Part shown: one piece after another, positions 19,456 to 33,000 of the stretch | How positions within the stretch are numbered: position 1 is the stretch's first letter | Layout: the number at the start of each line of letters is the position of its first letter | Assembly (NCBI RefSeq): GCF_028372415.1 | Contig: NC_092875.1 | Span: 32,754,817-32,818,816 of the forward strand | Reading direction: 5' to 3' | DNA: 64,000 nt | Source: Notamacropus eugenii | Taxonomy: Eukaryota > Chordata > Mammalia > Diprotodontia > Macropodidae | Program-made: the position numbers and the translations under genes | The notes under the pieces: model-generated | The model's input: the letters and a program-made list of their open reading frames with translations, nothing else | What the model was told of the DNA's origin: nothing | The model's database searches: none

Positions 19456-20400
19456 TCAAGAGGTGATGACATTGGGCATTTTAGACTGGAAACAGTCCCC
19501 ATCTCTTCAGATGACCACTCGTGTGACCTGGGGCAAGTCACTGACTCATTCTAAGCCCCAGTTTTCACATCTATAAATGAAAGTGTTGGACATGATGGCA
19601 TCTGAGGTCTCCCATTTCCCAATAGAGCTCTGACTCTTTGACCCTTCCAGAACCCCCATCACAGGGTTTCCCAATGAATGATTAGGTAGAAATCAGAAGG
19701 TAGCCCAAGGGGCAACTTTGTCCTCCATTCAATTTTTTGTTTATCTCATTTTGTTTTTAGGGACCCTTAGCACATCAGAAGGATGGGGGGAGGAGGGCAG
19801 CATGCTAGGCTTGGGGTCAGGAAAACCCAAGTCAGCATCCAGCCCCAATCATTAACTAGCAGTGTGATGTTGCACTTAACCTCTCTCTGCAGCTGTTTCC
19901 TCATCTGTCATATGGGGATAATAATAGCACCTCCTTCCCAGGATTGTTTTGAGGATCAAAGATAAATTTATAAAACTCTTAGCATAGTGCCTGGCACACA
20001 GCAGGTATTATATAAATGCTAGCTATTTTTATTAGATTGGAGAAGGAAATGGCAAATTGCTCCAGTATCTTTATCAAGAAAGCCTCAAATGGGGTCAAAA
20101 AGAGTCAGATACAACTGAAATGGCTGAAAAACAAAATGATGAGGCCAGTAGGTAGCACAGTGGCTGGAGCCCTGGACCAGGAGTCAGGAATCCATGATTT
20201 TGGATCCAGTCAAAGACATTTACTAGCTGTGTGACAAGTCACTTCACTTGTATTTGCCTCAGTCTCTACATCTGTAAAATGGCACCTACCTCTAGGGTTG
20301 TTGTAAGGATCAAATGAGATAATAATTGTAAAGCTCTTTACAAACCTCTTTTAAACAAAGTCCTTTATAAATGTTAGATCTTATTATTCTCAATTAACCT
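19456..20400 (+). repeat. Run of CORE-SINEs upstream of SDS
   Basis: About 19,475-19,630 is a MIR-like piece and 19,795-20,030 a MIR-type SINE. About 20,030-20,135 is a MAR1 3' tail ('gagaaggaaatggcaaattg'), and 20,145-20,395 another MIR-type SINE. Confidence 0.65.
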
Positions 20401-20633
20401 CAGAAACTAAAGAGTAGACCCCAGTATAGTACATCTCTCTCTCTCTCTGTCTCTCCCCAACTCATCAAACACCATTCTGATGTGCTAACAGCTGGTGGTG
20501 AAGACAGCAACCATCAGTTAAATAAACAGGTTATTAGTTAAGACCAAATATAAACTCTGTTGGGCATTTAACTAGCTCTTTCACCCACTGTACTACATAT
20601 TGTACTATATATACAACAATTCAAATAAAAACG

Positions 20634-20689
20634 AATGTGATGGTAGATGGCGGTGGGTTATCCTTTATTCCACCATCTACCATCACATT
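20634..20689. other. Perfect inverted repeat, 17-bp arms, 22-base loop
   Basis: The left arm AATGTGATGGTAGATGG (20,634-20,650) is the exact complement of CCATCTACCATCACATT (20,673-20,689). It sits in sequence I cannot assign to any repeat. It could be an RNA hairpin, a small foldback element, or a chance local inversion-duplication. Confidence 0.6.
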
Positions 20690-20754
20690 TCTTTCACAGC
20701 CTGGTCTCTTCCTTTCTTTCAGTAAGTAGATTTATACTTCTTACAAAGTTTATC

Positions 20755-21170
20755 GTCCAGTCACCCTGCCTTCATTTCTGCTCCTGAGATAAGACATTCC
20801 ATCTCTAACCTCCATACCTTTGCAAAGGCTTTTCCCCCTGTTTTGAATGTCCTTCCTCCCCACCTCTACCTCTTGGAATTCTTTCAAGATTCAGCTCAAG
20901 CACTGCCTTCAACATAAAATCTTTCCTTATTCCCCCCTCCTCTGCTGCTAATGCCCTCCCTACCTCCATCACAACCTTCTTGTATGTATTTGTGTGTATA
21001 TATATATATATATATATACATATGTGTGTGCATGTGTGTGCGTATATATGTATATATATACATATATATGACTGTATGTATGTATTGTCTCCCCCATTTC
21101 ATTATAATTCTGTTGAGGATGAGGACTGGTTCACTTATGTTTTTGTATCCCCACCATGAGGGAGTCAGCC
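20755..21170 (+). repeat. L2 LINE 3' portion with an embedded (TA/TG)n repeat
   Basis: Text such as 'cctttgcaaaggcttttccc' and 'ttctttcaagattcagctca' is the sense strand of L2 3' sequence. A (TA)n/(TG)n microsatellite interrupts it at about 20,995-21,070. Confidence 0.65.
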
Positions 21171-21435
21171 TAGATGACTAATTAGGTTCCTTTCAGCTCT
21201 AAATCTATTCTCCCATGATCCTCCATGCTTTGGATCATAAATTCAGAGTTGGACAACTGTATCGACTAACATCCAACTTTGTCAAAGAAGGAGGTCACAG
21301 GATCACAGATCCAGAGACAAAAGCAAACTCTGAGGCATCTAGTCCAATCAACCTCACTCATTTTACAGAACAGGAAGCTGAGACCCAGACAGACGAATGT
21401 CTAATTCTAATTAGAATTACTAATAGGTAGTAAGC

Positions 21436-21680
21436 CTTAAGGGGCAGCAAGGTGACACAGTGGATAGAGTTCTGGGCCTGGAGTCAGAAAGGCTCATCTT
21501 TCTGAGTTCAAATCCAGCCTCAGACCCTTACTAGCTGTGTGACCTTGGGCAAGTCACTGAACTCTGTTTGCTTCAGTTTCCTCATCTGTAAAATAAACTG
21601 GAGAAGGAAAAGGCAAACCACTTTAGTATCTTGGATCAGAAAACCCCAAATGGGATCATGACTGAAATGACTGGGGGAAA
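21436..21680 (+). repeat. MAR1-type CORE-SINE
   Basis: The head 'ggggcagcaaggtgacacag', the CORE 'ttactagctgtgtgacct' and the tail 'gagaaggaaaaggcaaacca' are all present, ending with 'atgactgaaatgactggg'. Confidence 0.8.
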
Positions 21681-24229
21681 AAAAGCATTAAGCTTCAGAG
21701 GCAGGTTTTGAGTCCAAATCCTCTACATCTGATTCCAGAGCTCACTGTAGTATTTCCTAAAAAAAAAAAAAAAAAAAAAAGCAAAACACTAACAGAACTT
21801 GGTTTGAGCCCTAGCAGTTCTGTCGGACTCTCTAGTTGTCTCAGACCTTTGGTCACTCAGCTCCTATTAGACCCAATAAAACAAAGATAACAACCCTTCC
21901 TCCTTTCTTCCTCCCTCCCAGAGGAGTAATAATAGAAAAGAAAGATTCTGAAATTTATTAAGTACAGGCCAGATCTAAAGGGTTCACCCTGAGGTCAGTT
22001 TAATTTTTCACAAGGTGCTGATAATCAGATCCAAAGTCTTTCATATTACAAAAAAAGGAAACTGAGCCACAGAGAAAGAAAATGATTATAGAGTTAGCAG
22101 AGAGTGACTGCTACTTATCCCAATAAAGTGCCTACTAAATCATGGGCACATTCTGTGGTGTTCACTGGCAGATACCTGTACCACCTGCCCCTTTACTGTC
22201 TCCCAGCCCTCTGGACACACAGAAGACAGAGCAAAGAGCTTCAGGCCAGTCTTTTTCTCAAGAACCCTGACCACCTTTTTCTGAGTCCCATGAAACAGGA
22301 GTGAAAAATAGTCATTTCCAGTAGATACCAGGGATGGGGTTCTTTTCTTTAAAAAAAAAAGAAAAGAAAAGAAAAAGCTGTCTCATGGAGGGGAGGAGAT
22401 ATTTCCCAGCCCCAGGCTCAAAGCATCCCTCAGTCCTCTCTCCTCAGATTCACTTAGCCCAGTTTCCCCATCACCAATGAAGAATTCTATTATTTTCTAG
22501 AAATTTGCCCTGATATCCTGTGCATAGCCAAGCCTTACCCTGGAAATCAGCTGACAGTCAGTCAGTCAGTCAACAAACATTTGTTCAATGTTTACTATGT
22601 ACCAAACACTATGTTAAGATCTAAAGATAAAGAAAGATAAAAAACAGTCCAGGGCCCCTCAAACTGTTCCCCTCCCATATTCTAGCGAGGCCCAGGGGCT
22701 TGTCTTACCTCACTGCAAACTAACTCCTGCTGACCTTCCCCTCCGACTCACTCTTCAGGCTGCTGGCCCCTGGTACCTGGCTCACTTTCCTGCTGGAGTT
22801 TAGACCTTCAGCTCCTCCTCCCCCTAGGTGAAAAGGCCACTTTGCTCAGGCTCCTGGAGGACCTCCAGATCCAATGAAGAAAGGGATAAAAGGGAGAAGA
22901 GGGAGAAAAAAAAACAGCTGGAGAACCTTCTAGAGGCAGTGTGATGGGATAGAAAGAATTCTGAACCTGGCTTCTGGACACCTGCCACTTAAATCCTGGA
23001 ATTCTAGATCTGGAAGAAACTAGGCGCAGAGACCTAAAGGACCACATGAACTAATCCCTTTCATTTTACAGATGAGGAAATTGAGGCCACTAATTGTGTG
23101 ACTAGAAAGATCTGGTCTGCCCCACAGGTCTTCTACATCCCCTTCTCCCACCTTCATCAAGAATGCCCTTGGCAGATATATAGATCATTGGCCATGATTT
23201 TGGAGGGTGGAAAGCATCCTTTTCATCCTGACAGATGCCTCTACCCCTGCAGTCATTTCCTCTTATAGGTCAGCTCCTCCTAAGGCAGCTAATTGGTGCA
23301 GTGGTTAGTGTGATAGCCTGAAGTCAGGAAAACCCTAAATTCAAATCTAACCTCAGATACTTACCTGGGGAAGTCCCTTCACCCCTGTTTGTCTCAGTTT
23401 CCTCATCTGTAAAATGGGTATAATAATAGCACCTACCAGAGACCATCTTGTCTAATCTCTATATTTTAAGGATAAGGTACCAAGTGCTTGAGACAGAATT
23501 TGAATCCAGGTCTTCTGGACTCCAAGACCACTGTTCTCTTCAGAGCAAGACAAAGGACAACCGAATCACCACTTACCTTTTGTTTTAGAATCTTTACCCT
23601 TAAGAATATATTGACGGAAGTGAAAATATTTTTGGATTTGAATGTGATAACCTGTGTTCAAATCCTGGATCTGTGTGACCTTGAGCAAGTAATTAGTTAT
23701 TTGGTGTTGGTTTTTTTTTATCTTTTCCATGAGGGGAACTAAATAACACCCTAGCTCTAAATTTATGGTATTATAAGAGGGTGTTCCTTCTTAGAATTCA
23801 TTACCTCTCTCAATCCAAACATGAAGGGGAAGGAGGAAAGAATCAAGCACTTATTAAGTACCTACTATATCCCAGGCACTGTCTCATTTGATCCTCATGC
23901 TAATATCCTCCCCATTTTTTTAAAGTTGAGGAAACTGAGGCAGGTACAAGCTAAGTGACTTGGCCAGGGGCATACAGCTGGTGTCTCCATCAGGACTGAT
24001 CTCAGATCTTCCTTGATTTCAAGTACAGCTCTCCTATATACTCCATAAATCTCAATAACAGATTCCTAGGATTCTACAAAGAAACTGGGCTGGAGGTGTA
24101 TTTGACCGTCTCTAAGGTCCCTTCCAGCCTCAGCTTCTTTATCTGTAAAATGAGAGAGATGGGTAGTTTTTAAAGTTTGTAAAGATTTAGAGGTGGAAGG
24201 GACCTTAGAAGCCATGGAATCACACGACT
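21681..24229. repeat. Intergenic sequence with scattered SINE fragments
   Basis: A 22-base A run lies at 21,759-21,780. About 22,555-22,650 belongs to the 'gtttactatgtaccaaacac' old repeat family. MIR-like copies lie at about 22,930-23,100, 23,280-23,450, 23,640-23,770, 23,840-24,050 and 24,100-24,220. About 22,660-22,900 and 23,120-23,280 look unique. No gene is seen. Confidence 0.45.
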
Positions 24230-24425
24230 AATGTGGAAATATTACTGTTATTGTACCTGTGTAACCCAAATCAGATCGCATGCCATCTTGGGGAGGGGAG
24301 GGAGGGAGAAAAAAAAAGTTTGGAACTCAAAATCTTATAAAAGTCCATGTTGAAAACTTTCTTTACATGTAGATGGAAAAAATGAAATAACATGAAAATG
24401 AATATTTTTAATTAAAAAGAATATT
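24230..24425 (+). mobile_element. LINE-1 3' UTR tail
   Basis: 'tttggaactcaaaatcttat' followed by 'tgaaaactttctttacatgt' is the terminal 3' UTR text of marsupial L1, with an A-rich end. Confidence 0.6.
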
Positions 24426-24474
24426 TTAATATAAATATTCATATAAAGTATAAAAGAATATTTTTTAAAAGAAG

Positions 24475-25809
24475 TCACTTTATCTCCTTCATCTTAAAGC
24501 TGAGGAAACTCAGGTCCACAGAGGTGAGTCCCTGACCAAGGTCACAAAACGGTAAGTAGAAAAACTGGGATTGGACCCCAGAGTCTCCCAGGACAGCCAG
24601 AGTTCTCTTGACTGAGCCACATTGGGTGTTCTCCCAGCTAGGAAGGCACAGGGCCAGGAATGATGCTATGGGGGATTGCAAGGGCAGGGGCAAGAAGAGA
24701 TGTAATAGGAGATGAACTTGGAGAGGAGGCTGGGGCCTTGCGTCTAAAACAACCCTTGACCTGCAGGTCACTGGCCCCTCACCTAGAGTCTGCCAGATGG
24801 ATGTTCGTCAGCCAGCTTCAAGCCTAAGGCACCTCTTGCCCCATGATTGCATCTATTGGCCACCATGCACACACCTCTCTGTGTCCTTGGGTTATTGCTT
24901 AAGCGATTGTTTCGCCTCCCACCCACCCCTAGGTCCACTTGGCTGGGGCTTCCATTCTCAAAATAAGACCCAACACTGGTTTCCCTCTCCTGAAGAAGAG
25001 GCACCTTGCGGGCACTCCACTGGACACGTTCAGCAACCTATATCATCTCCCTCTCCATGAGGACCATATAACCTCTTAGTCTCAGTTTCTTGCTCTGAAA
25101 AAGAAGAGGGTTGGATTTGACAACCAGCCAAATTGATGATTCTTACCTCTAATAGAGAGGGTTATGTAGTTCTCTTTAAAAGTTTGTAAACTTTTGTATT
25201 TTAAGGTTTGTAAAAGACTTTTCAAATATTATCTCATTTGGCCCTCACAATAATCCTGGGAGGTATTCTCATCCCCATTTTACAGATTAAGAAACTAAGG
25301 TAGACAGAGGCTTAAATGCTTTGGCTGTGGTCACATAGCTATTACATCTGAGGCTAAATTTAAAGTCCACTGCATCACCTAGCAGTCTTAGAGATTCTCC
25401 AGGGATGGGGAACCTTTGGCCTCAAGGTCACATGTGGGTTGCAGGTTCCCTACCCCTGTGTCTAGTCTGATGCTCTCATTTGACAAATGAGGAAACTGAG
25501 GCATGAAGAAATGGATTAACTTGCCCAAGATCATATCACTAGTAAGTGTAACAGAAGCAGGATTTGGACCCAATTTCTCTGATATGCCAGAAGGGACCAT
25601 ACCACACTTGGCACAAATAGCAACAAAGTGGTTGATGTTGTGGGTCTGGGGCTAAGAGATAGCAGGGAAAGAAGGACCCCATAGGAATCAGTCATCTCTA
25701 CCCTCCCAGGCTGAAAAAGTTAGTCCCTAATCCAAGCCTCTGGTTTCTATAGACATAAGATATAGACAGATACAAAGACAGACAGGATGAGGAACATTGA
25801 AAAGAATAG
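24475..25809. repeat. Intergenic sequence: SINEs and one unique stretch
   Basis: MIR-like copies lie at about 24,475-24,600, 25,190-25,380 and 25,440-25,590. About 24,700-25,060 shows no recognised repeat and may be unique. No exon is recognised. Confidence 0.4.
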
Positions 25810-26061
25810 TTAATAAATAGATTTATAATCTATAATGTATACTATATAACAGCAGTATATATCTAATTCCTCATGTAATTATTTTTATAACTAAGTATAC
25901 CTTATATATAACACAAATTATATATAATGTAAACCATATGATGTATTATGTTATAATTTATACATAATTATTGTTATATATTATATAACACATTATAAGC
26001 TACATAATAGAAATTATATATTACAAATTACATGTTTTATATACACACATATATAGATATA
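25810..26061. repeat. AT-rich (TATA)n-like tract
   Basis: About 250 bases of imperfect TATA/ATTATA sequence lie directly before the BovB-like element. A similar shorter tract follows it at about 26,700-26,760. Confidence 0.7.
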
Positions 26062-26690
26062 TAATTTGTTCTTGGCAACTGGTCGCATCACTTCTTGGCA
26101 AATAGAGGGAAAAGAACTGGAAGGAGTGTCCAATTTGATCTTCTTGGGCTCAAAGATCACTGCAGATGGAGACTGCTGCCTTGAAATTAAAAGACTCTTG
26201 CTTCTTGGAAGGAAATCTATGGCAAATCTGGACAGCATACTAAAAAGCAGAGATATCACCTTGCCAACAGTCAAAGCTATGGTTTTTCTAGTAGCAATGT
26301 AGGGCTGTGAGAGTCGGACTATAAAGAAACTGAGTGCTGCAGAATCGATCCTTTGGAATTGTGGTGCTTCAGAAGATTTTTGAGAGTCCCTTGGATAGCC
26401 AGGAGATTGAATCATTCAGTAGTTAAAAGAAATTAATTCAGACTATTCACTGCAAGGTCAAATACTAACACTGAAGCTTAAATACTTGGGCCACGTAATG
26501 AGAGGATGCGGCTCATTGGAAAAGTCCCTGATGTTGGGAAAGTTTGAAGGAAAAAGGCTTAGAAAAGGATGAGGTGGGCGGAGAGTGTCATGGAATTTGG
26601 TCAGACTTCAAGAGATAGTAGAGGATGGAAGGGTCTGGCGTGCTATGGTCCATGAGGTACCAAAAAGTCAGACGTGACTGACCAAAAAAA
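26062..26690 (+). mobile_element. BovB-like RTE LINE, 3' end of ORF
   Basis: Frame 26,066-26,302 carries FLGSKITADGDCCLEIKR and SMANLDSILKSRDITLPT, the conserved stretch after the reverse transcriptase domain of RTE/BovB LINEs. Downstream, 'gggctgtgagagtcggacta' (GCESRT, for the usual GCESWT) and 'aagtcagacgtgactgacc' are BovB-type end signatures. Several stops and frame changes make it dead. The 5' part is missing. BovB is known for horizontal spread and occurs in marsupials. Confidence 0.85.
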
Positions 26691-26760
26691 TACATCATTA
26701 TAGTATATATACATATATACATATACATATATAATACATTATATTAATGGGAGTATAGAG

Positions 26761-27841
26761 GATTTATAGCTCTAGAACTGAAAGAGATCTTAGAGATTAT
26801 TTCATCCCATTTCATCAATCACTATATTTTAAAAATAAGGAAACCGAGTCCTAGGAAGTTTTGCATAGGGCACCCCTGAGTGGGATTAGAATCCAAATCA
26901 TCTGACCCTAGAATCTGTGTCTTAATAGAGGGAAGCCCCTCTTTAAAATCATGTTTAGGTAATCCAGCTTCCTCGCAGGCTTGGCATGGTTTTGCCTGCT
27001 ATTATATAGTTAGAGGTTGGCATGACTCCTGATCAGCTGAGAGAATACTTATTGAAACACCGCCTACCTGCCATAGGGAAAGTTCCAGAGACTCTCCAAA
27101 GAGCCACCTGGAGAAAGAGCTTCCTGGGAAAGTGAGAGAGAGAGAAGGGCTTTTGAATAGCAGAATATAGTTTTCTACGCAGCAAATATTTGGGAGCTCC
27201 CATCATATTCTTAACCTTTTATTTAGTTGTAGTTGGATTTCTTTATCAGTTCCATCTGATTCTTCATGACCTTATTTAATGTTTTCTTGGCAAAGATACC
27301 GGAGTGGTTTGCCATTTCCTTCTCCAGTTTATTTTACAGATGAGGAAACTGAGGCAAACAGGATCACACAGCTACTAAGTATCTGAAAAAAAAAATTTTG
27401 AACTCACAAAGATGAGTCTTCTTGACTTCAGGCTCAGCACTTTATCAGCTGTACCACCTAGCTGTCCATTCTCGAACTTAGGGCCTATAAGTTTAGAGAT
27501 TTCTAAAGAAGGACCTCTCCTCCCTTTCTCCCTTTCCTGGTTTGAGCCTCCTGTTTATGCTTGAATACCTCAAGGGAGGGGGAACTCACTATCTCCAATG
27601 CACTGGGACAGACCTAAAGGTTTTAAAGTTTTCCTGATGGCAAGCCTAGATCTGCTTCTCTGCCACTGTCCTCTCTAGCCAAATAGTAATAATATGACTA
27701 ATATTTATATAGAGCTTGTTATGTGCCAGACACTGTGCTAAGTACTTTACAATTATCATGTCACTTGATTCTCACAATAAGCCTGGGAGATGGGTGCAAT
27801 CATTATGCCCATTTTATAGATCATTTTATTCATGAAGACTA
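26761..27841. repeat. Intergenic sequence with MIR-type and MAR1-type SINEs
   Basis: About 26,775-26,930 is MIR-like and 27,250-27,470 a reverse-oriented MAR1-type SINE. About 27,690-27,840 is a MIR-like 'agcttgttatgtgccagaca' copy. About 26,935-27,240 is not recognised. Confidence 0.55.
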
Positions 27842-28088
27842 GTCAAGTGACAGAAGGAAGGGAAGGAGGAGGGAGAAGGAAGGAAGAAGGAAGGAAGGAA
27901 AGGACAGAGGGAGGGAGGAAAGAAGGAAAGGGGGAAGGGAGGGAAAGAAGAAAAAGTAAGGAGAGAGGGAAAGGAGGAAAGAAGGAAGGAAGGAAAGAAG
28001 GAAGGAAGAAAGGAAGGAAGGAAGGAAGGAAGGAAGGAAGGAAGGAAGGAAGGAAGGAAGGAAGGAAAGAAGGAAGGAAGGAAGGAGC
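27842..28088 (+). repeat. (GGAA)n / polypurine tract
   Basis: About 245 bases are almost only A and G, ending in a long pure (GGAA/AAGG) run near 28,010-28,085. It lies about 1.9 kb upstream of the SDS transcription start. Both long open frames here are repeat artefacts. Confidence 0.9.
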
Positions 28089-29896
<1,808 letters not shown>

Positions 29897-29956
29897 GAGG
29901 CGGGGCCCTCTCTAAACTTCCATTGGCTCCCCTGGGACCAGCCAGACTATATAAAA
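29897..29956 (+). promoter_or_regulatory. SDS core promoter: GC box, inverted CCAAT box, TATA box
   Basis: GGAGGCGGGG at 29,897-29,906 resembles an Sp1 box. ATTGG at 29,922-29,926 is an inverted CCAAT box. TATATAAAA at 29,948-29,956 is a strong TATA box. Order and spacing fit a TATA-driven tissue-specific promoter, with a start expected near 29,976-29,982. The next strong donor, 30,055, would close a short untranslated exon, matching the known SDS gene layout. Confidence 0.75.
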
Positions 29957-29978
29957 TTGAGAGAGGATTTGGGAATTG

Positions 29979-30054
29979 ACAGTAAGTGCTCACCCCTGGT
30001 CCTTGCAAGAGGGCTCTGGATACTCCCTCCACACCCTTGGCCAACTTCTTCCTG
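29979..30054 (+). other. SDS: Predicted SDS untranslated exon 1
   Basis: The start is inferred from the TATA position. The end is the donor CTG|GTGAGTGAG at 30,055. It contains no ATG, consistent with a 5' UTR exon, and would splice to the acceptor CCCCCTGCAG ending at 34,653. Confidence 0.65.
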
Positions 30055-33000
30055 GTGAGTGAGTTCTGATTTCTCCCCTGTCCCTCTCTCTTCTTCTTCC
30101 CTCTTCTGCTGACCAAAGTCATGGGGAAAGGACTGGCCAAGCAGTTGGCCAAGAGAGTCCTCAGTTTGGGGGATGGGGTGCTAGAAACAAACCAAAAAGA
30201 AGCAAATTGGTAGCACCACTTAAAGAGAGGGTGTTTGGGGATGGAAGGAAAGAAGACAGCTTGCTCTTCTTTTGTCCCTACTTCACCCTGGTCCTTTTGA
30301 ATTATTCAACACCATCCACCTCCAAGGGGCAGCAAGATGGCCCTTTTGAGAAATGAGATCCCAAGAGCCTGACACTGTGGGCAATGCCCAGGCTGCCCCG
30401 AAGATTTTTTAGCCAATACTGTGCAGACAAGAGTCAGATTGCTGCACAGAGGATTCTATCTCAACTACAGGTTGTCCTGGAGGGCTTCTGAGGTCTGAAA
30501 TTCTACAATGCCAATTCTATGACCTCCACCAATCCAGACCCCAGACCAGCGAGAAGGTTAGCCCCAGTAGCCCAAGCCCCCAGTGCTAGAGCCTCTTCCC
30601 CTCCAGACTTTTACCTGCAAACTCAGAAGCTCCAAGTCTCATGAATGGAGTACTTGGGCATGGGATGCAAGTCTCCAAAGAAACACCACCATACATCTCA
30701 GCACCCCAAGCCCTGCTCCCCACAGGAAACAACAATTTCTTCAGCACTCTAAGATTTATAAAACACTTTCCCTAACATATCCCTTGGAGAACGTTATTGC
30801 AAGTATTTTTATTTTAGGAGTCTGGACTCATGATCCCAATGTAGGAACCCCCTCCTTCTACCAGTGTGACTCATTTGTCATTTCTAATCTTCCCAGAGAT
30901 GCCTCCAGACCAGAGAGGATGAGTGACTTGCCCAGGGTCACACAGTCAAAGGAAGGTCTTGATCCCAGAGTCTTCCTCCCTCCAAGGCTGGGCCATTATT
31001 CACTATGTCAAACTATCTCTTGGCTCAAGTTCCATTATTTTTATTCTTACTTTTTTCTCCTTTTTTTTGTATAGAGTTTAGACAGAAACAGTGCAAGGAT
31101 AAGTCACTCTCCTGCTATTTGGTCTTTTATACTTAATGTTATGTGGATTCATATGCAACTGGATAAAATCATTGTTTTTTGTAATTGAGTAGCATTGGAA
31201 TGTCAACTCATCTTCTCTAGACTTAGTCTTATGATTGTCTGAACTTAGTATGTAACTGAATAGAAAATCCCTAATGAAGAAATTCTGTCTGTCAATGCAG
31301 ATCAGTAACTATATCTCCAAAGGACAGTCCTCCGATAGAGACTCATCTTTTTGTTGTCACATATCCCTTTTGCAGTTTGGGTCCCCTAAAGACCTCTTCT
31401 CTGAATCAGGTTTACCACCCACATTTATGATGAAAGAAAATGTTAAATTTCAATTAGAGGTGAATGAAAATAAAGGTGTAATTTTTTTCCCCATCCAAAT
31501 TCATTCTGACAGAAGTCAGTTTCTCTTGTAGAAATAGTAAGATGTGGTGGCTAAAGCAGTGGTTTTGGAGTCAGAAATTCCCAGGTTCAAATCCTACCTC
31601 AGACACTCAATTAGTTGTGTGACCCCCCAGGCAATTCACTTAACTTCTCTTTTAGGATTTAATTGAGCAGGATAAATCCTAAGTGCCTCAGTTTCCTTAT
31701 CTTTAAAAAGAAGTTGGACTCTTAAGGACCCTTCCAGTCCTAAATCTATAATCCTGACCCTTCCCAGTCATTTCTAACACTCTTTCCTCAGCCAGTGTAA
31801 TTGAAATGGATGGAGGTTAGGGAAGGGAGGGCATAAGCATTACTATAGTCCCCACTATGCTGAGCACTTTAACAAATATTATCTCATTTGATCTTCACAA
31901 TAACCCTGGAATGTAGGTGCTGTTATTATTCAGTTTTACAGATGGGGAAACTGAGGCAGGGGTCAAGTGACTTGCACAAGGTCACACAGCTAGTACATGT
32001 CTGAAGCTAGAGTTGAACTCAGGTCCACCTGACTCCAGATCCAGTCCCCTGTGCACTATGGCACCAACAACTGCCTCTGATGGGGAGTGATGGATTCACC
32101 ATCCCCTTCCTCTCTCTCCCCTCATAGAATTTGAAAGCTGGACCATAATACATCAGTTTAAGCTGATCTGACAAAAGGTCAGCCTGAGATTTATTTGCAC
32201 AGATGGTGGTGATGGTGATGATTGCTTGTATTTCTTTGGGGCAACAGGAAAACCTCCATAGTATAACAGAAATCAGACTAGGATGAAACTGTTTCTCTAG
32301 CCCAGGGGCCCTGGGGCCCTGCAAGTCACAGACCAGCAGCAGGGCAGAGGGGGTACCACAAAACTGGATAGGGTATGCCCACCATAGGCTTCCCGCTATC
32401 TCCTTCCAGATCCATGCCACTTCCAAGGAAATACATGGATTCCCTCTACCCCTGTCAGGCAAGCATGGACAATTCCCCTCAGCCTAGCCTGGCAGGGTCA
32501 GGAATGATAGAATGGAGTGGAGAAATAAGTTATTAGTTCTCCTAGGGAAATTCCAGAAGGTCAGGCCGGCTCTCCCCATCCATTGACAGACACTACAGAT
32601 TTAAAACATTCTAAAATCCTAGATCCTCCTTCTCTTCTCCCTGAACCTAGCATCCAAAAGAAGGACAACCTCATTTGATGGAGGGAGGAGCAGGCAGCGG
32701 GGATACACAACATCTTCTACCTTTCACCTTCCACCAAATACAGAGGCTGATCATTGGTATTAACACCAACACCCTCTTTAACTCTAGGCCAACTAAGATC
32801 CAAGGAAAGAAGTATTTATTAAGTATTTATCAAGTATCTAGTGTGTGCTAAACTCTTAAATAACTACTATCTCATTTAATCCTCACAACAACTCTTTGAA
32901 CTAGATGCTGTTATTAGGTCCATTTTACAGAAGAGGAAACTGAGGCAGACAGAAATTAAGTGATTAGCTCCAGGTCAAAGCTGTCTGCCTAGGAAGGGCC

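Noticed and set aside
20634-20689. Calling the hairpin a microRNA gene
   Set aside because: The 17-bp stem is shorter than usual for a precursor and no family seed is recognised; kept only as a finding.
29979-29988. Perfect donor-like ACA|GTAAGT just after the SDS start
   Set aside because: Using it would make a first exon of only a few bases; the later CTG|GTGAGT at 30,055 gives a sensible exon.
30583-31074. 163-codon open frame in SDS intron 1
   Set aside because: No family resemblance; the composition looks like ordinary intron with SINE-like text near its end.
32019-32462. 147-codon minus-strand frame in SDS intron 1
   Set aside because: No recognised motif and it partly overlaps a MIR-type SINE.
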